Translations under genes and position numbers: made by a program
Source: CAYQTL01 sp964420405
Lineage (GTDB): Bacteria > Acidobacteriota > Thermoanaerobaculia > Thermoanaerobaculales > Sulfomarinibacteraceae
Reading direction: 5' to 3'
Length of the DNA: 7,694 bases
Assembly: GCA_964420405.1 (NCBI GenBank)
Contig: CAYQTL010000122.1
Coordinates: 1-7,694 of the forward strand
Part shown: piece after piece, positions 6,386 to 7,694 of the stretch
How positions within the stretch are numbered: the stretch's first letter is position 1
Layout of the letters: each line of letters opens with the position of its first letter
Notes under the pieces: model-generated
Databases searched by the model: none
What the model was told of the DNA's origin: nothing
Seen by the model: the letters and a program-made list of their open reading frames with translations, nothing else

Positions 6386-6721
6386 TCAGACCACGGGGGG
6401 TCCCCGCGAGCGGTGGGGCAGGGGGGCGAGGTCGTCCCCGAGGGCGACCGTCGCCTCCGCTGCGAGCGCGAGCGCGCCGAGCGGTGGACCGACCTCGAGC
6501 CTGGCCGGCTCGGCGACCGACGGGGCGTGCACCGCGCACGCGAGGCAGGCGGCCGCCGGCTCGAGCGCGAGGACCGGCACCACGCACGGAGCACCGCTGT
6601 GGTCGTGGGCGGCGATCCCGAGATGCACGTGCTCCGGCTCGTGGTGGTGGGGCACCACCGCGACGAAGCCCTGCACCAGCAGCGCCAGGGTGAGCAGCGC
6701 GATCGTCGGTCGCCGAATCAC
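6386..6721 (-). CDS. Small His/Cys-rich exported or membrane protein, probably metal-related
   Basis: From GTG at 6721 the product is 111 residues. It begins with basic residues (VIRRP) and a hydrophobic segment (TIALLTLALLVQGFVAVVP), a signal peptide or anchor. Next comes a metal-binding-like stretch, HHHEPEHVHLG and HDHSG, then a Cys region with a CLAC (CxxC) motif followed by an Ala/Leu-rich hydrophobic span. An upstream TTG at 6757 would add 12 residues; I prefer the GTG because the added part overlaps a plausible promoter and the GTG start yields a cleaner signal sequence. No ribosome binding site is seen for either. It resembles small DUF2946-like proteins found beside metal receptors, but I cannot assign the family with certainty. 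It probably forms an operon with the receptor gene downstream and may bind zinc or copper in the periplasm. Confidence 0.7.
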   Translation of the reverse strand: MIRRPTIALLTLALLVQGFVAVVPHHHEPEHVHLGIAAHDHSGAPCVVPVLALEPAAACLACAVHAPSVAEPARLEVGPPLGALALAAEATVALGDDLAPLPHRSRGPPVV

Positions 6722-6728
6722 GATCGCG

Positions 6729-6757
6729 AGTATGAACAGGAATCGATCCGAGAGCAA
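6729..6757 (-). promoter_or_regulatory. Possible promoter for the metal operon, implying a leaderless transcript
   Basis: On the minus strand TTGCTC (6757-6752), a 17-base spacer and CATACT (6734-6729) lie in the most AT-rich patch of the divergent spacer. Transcription would begin close to the GTG at 6721, so the message may be leaderless, which agrees with the missing ribosome binding site. I searched by eye for a Zur- or Fur-like palindrome and did not find a convincing one. The promoter for the divergent methyltransferase must lie in the same 112-base gap; TATGAA (6731-6736, plus strand) is a weak -10 candidate. Confidence 0.35.
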
Positions 6758-6833
6758 TTCCGTGACCCGGGCCGGGGGCTGTGCGACGGAATCGGCAGGC
6801 GGGGCCGCCGGTTGGGCGACCGGGAGGTGGCGG

Positions 6834-7514
6834 ATGGCGGATCCCGGGTCCCGCTCGGGCGCGACCTACGACAACCCGGAGCTGCTGCGGTACGTCGACC
6901 GGCTGCACCACCGCGAGACCGACGCCATGCGGGACGCGGTCGCGTCGCTGCAGCGCGCCGGCATGCCGGCGATCCAGGTCGGCGCGGCAGACGGCGCGGC
7001 CATCGCGCTCCTGCTCGCCGCCGCCGGCGCCCGGAAGGTGGTGGAGATCGGCACTCTGTCGGGCTACTCGGCGCTGTGGATCCTCCACGCCCTGCCGGCA
7101 GACGGGCACCTCTGGACTCTGGAGGCGGACCCCGACCATGCCGCCGTCGCCCGCGGGGTGATCCAGCGCGCGGGCCTGGTTCACCGGGTGGAGGTGCTCG
7201 AGGGTCCGGCGCTGGAGTCGCTGCCGGGTCTCGGGCCCCACGGTCCGTTCGACGCGGTCTTCGTCGACGCCGACAAGCGCTCCTACCCCGCCTACGGCGA
7301 GTGGGCGCTCGAGCACCTGCGGCCGGGAGGTCTGCTGCTGGCTGACAACGCCTACCTGTTCGGGTACCTCGCCGGCCGCGATCCCGACGACCGCGCCGAC
7401 GCCGAGGAGATCGCCGCCATGGGCCGCTTCCACGAGCTCGTCGCAGAGCGCTGCCCCGTCCGCTGCTGCCTGCCGACGCCCGACGGGCTGCTGGTGGGCG
7501 TCGCGCCGGGGTGA
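6834..7514 (+). CDS. SAM-dependent O-methyltransferase, caffeoyl-CoA/catechol OMT family
   Basis: The 226-residue cytoplasmic enzyme is predicted to transfer a methyl group from S-adenosylmethionine to a hydroxyl of a small, possibly catechol-like, substrate. Motif I is VVEIGTLSGYSA (69-80), the acidic residue after strand 2 is in LEAD (96-99), FVDADK (143-148) and the DN pair (171-172) are the metal- and SAM-side residues of the family, and GGLLLADN (165-172) is the strand-5 region. Length fits PF01596-type bacterial OMTs (about 210-230). The ATG at 6834 is chosen because GGAGGT (6823-6828) lies 5 bases upstream; the frame is open far upstream, but that part is antisense to the metal operon. 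The gene is transcribed divergently from that operon and ends just before a repeat element. The native substrate cannot be read from the sequence. Confidence 0.92.
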   Translation: MADPGSRSGATYDNPELLRYVDRLHHRETDAMRDAVASLQRAGMPAIQVGAADGAAIALLLAAAGARKVVEIGTLSGYSALWILHALPADGHLWTLEADPDHAAVARGVIQRAGLVHRVEVLEGPALESLPGLGPHGPFDAVFVDADKRSYPAYGEWALEHLRPGGLLLADNAYLFGYLAGRDPDDRADAEEIAAMGRFHELVAERCPVRCCLPTPDGLLVGVAPG

Positions 7515-7553
7515 CCCGGTCTGCGAACGAGGTTCCGGGGCAGGTCCAGGTTC

Positions 7554-7694
7554 CTCCGCTCCCGATCCCGCTCCCGGTGGCGTCGCGCGGGCTCTGCTCC
7601 CGCTCCTTCAACCACCTGTTCACCGACCGGGATGACCCCGGTTGACAGGGGACCGGCTGGGCAACAGCTTCGTCGGGATCGGGATCGGGATCGG
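7554..7694. repeat. Interspersed intergenic repeat, copy B (cut by the window edge)
   Basis: The left arm CTCCGCTCCCGATCCCG starts at 7554. The core begins CACCTGTTCACCGACCGG at 7613 and the right arm TCGTCGGGATCGGGATC at about 7670, with GGG runs at 7675, 7681 and 7687 before the edge. It has the same order and orientation as copy A at 3381-3522. As with copy A, it follows a plus-strand stop codon by a short distance (about 40 bases). Confidence 0.8.

Noticed and set aside
4911..6833. Upstream part of the plus-strand 867-codon frame that contains the methyltransferase
   Set aside because: It is antisense to the receptor and operon and low in complexity. The methyltransferase homology begins only after the ATG at 6834, which has its own GGAGGT site.
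6318..7433. N-terminal extension of the receptor frame to a total of 1155 residues
   Set aside because: The extension crosses the small His-rich gene and the methyltransferase in antisense and is Pro/Arg/Gly-rich. The signal peptide and a ribosome binding site fix the start at 6317.
1..7694. tRNA, rRNA, transposase or phage genes
   Set aside because: I looked for cloverleaf-like arms, rRNA-like stretches and transposase or integrase motifs on both strands and found none that I could support.

Overview
The window is GC-rich DNA from a bacterium with an outer membrane, because it encodes a TonB-dependent receptor ending in an aromatic beta-barrel signal. The elongation factor G is of the mitochondrial-EFG1-like type (G1 motif AHIDSGKT), known from spirochaetes, planctomycetes, deltaproteobacterial-type lineages and some relatives. 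With the very high GC and the expanded GGGATC hexamer arrays, a Myxococcota/Desulfobacterota- or Acidobacteriota-like, probably uncultured, lineage is my best guess. The phylum is not proven by this sequence.

Layout. Positions 1-529 are mostly non-coding: a GC hairpin at the left edge, a pair of opposed hexamer arrays (about 76-107 and 271-320), and a probable promoter and leader for the next gene. Positions 530-3345 hold a two-gene plus-strand unit: elongation factor G, then a small P-loop ATPase whose start overlaps the fusA stop (ATGA). Positions 3381-3522 hold an interspersed repeat element bounded by opposed hexamer arrays. Positions 3567-3797 (minus) hold a short gene read through an in-frame TGA: a SelW/Rdx-type selenoprotein with a CxxU motif, which ordinary gene calling would miss or truncate. 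Positions 3966-6721 (minus) hold a probable metal-uptake operon: a small His/Cys-rich exported or membrane protein followed by a ZnuD-like TonB-dependent receptor with two duplicated His/Asp-rich loops. Positions 6834-7514 (plus, divergent) encode a SAM-dependent O-methyltransferase. The window ends in a second copy of the repeat element (7554-7694).

How it fits together. The EF-G/ATPase pair is translationally coupled. The His-rich small protein and the receptor share strand and spacing and both look built to bind a divalent metal such as zinc. The selenoprotein lies downstream of the receptor on the same strand, but a hexamer array and 168 bases separate them, so co-transcription is uncertain. 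The most notable items are the selenoprotein, the interspersed repeat with opposed G-quadruplex-capable ends, and the duplicated His-rich loops of the receptor.
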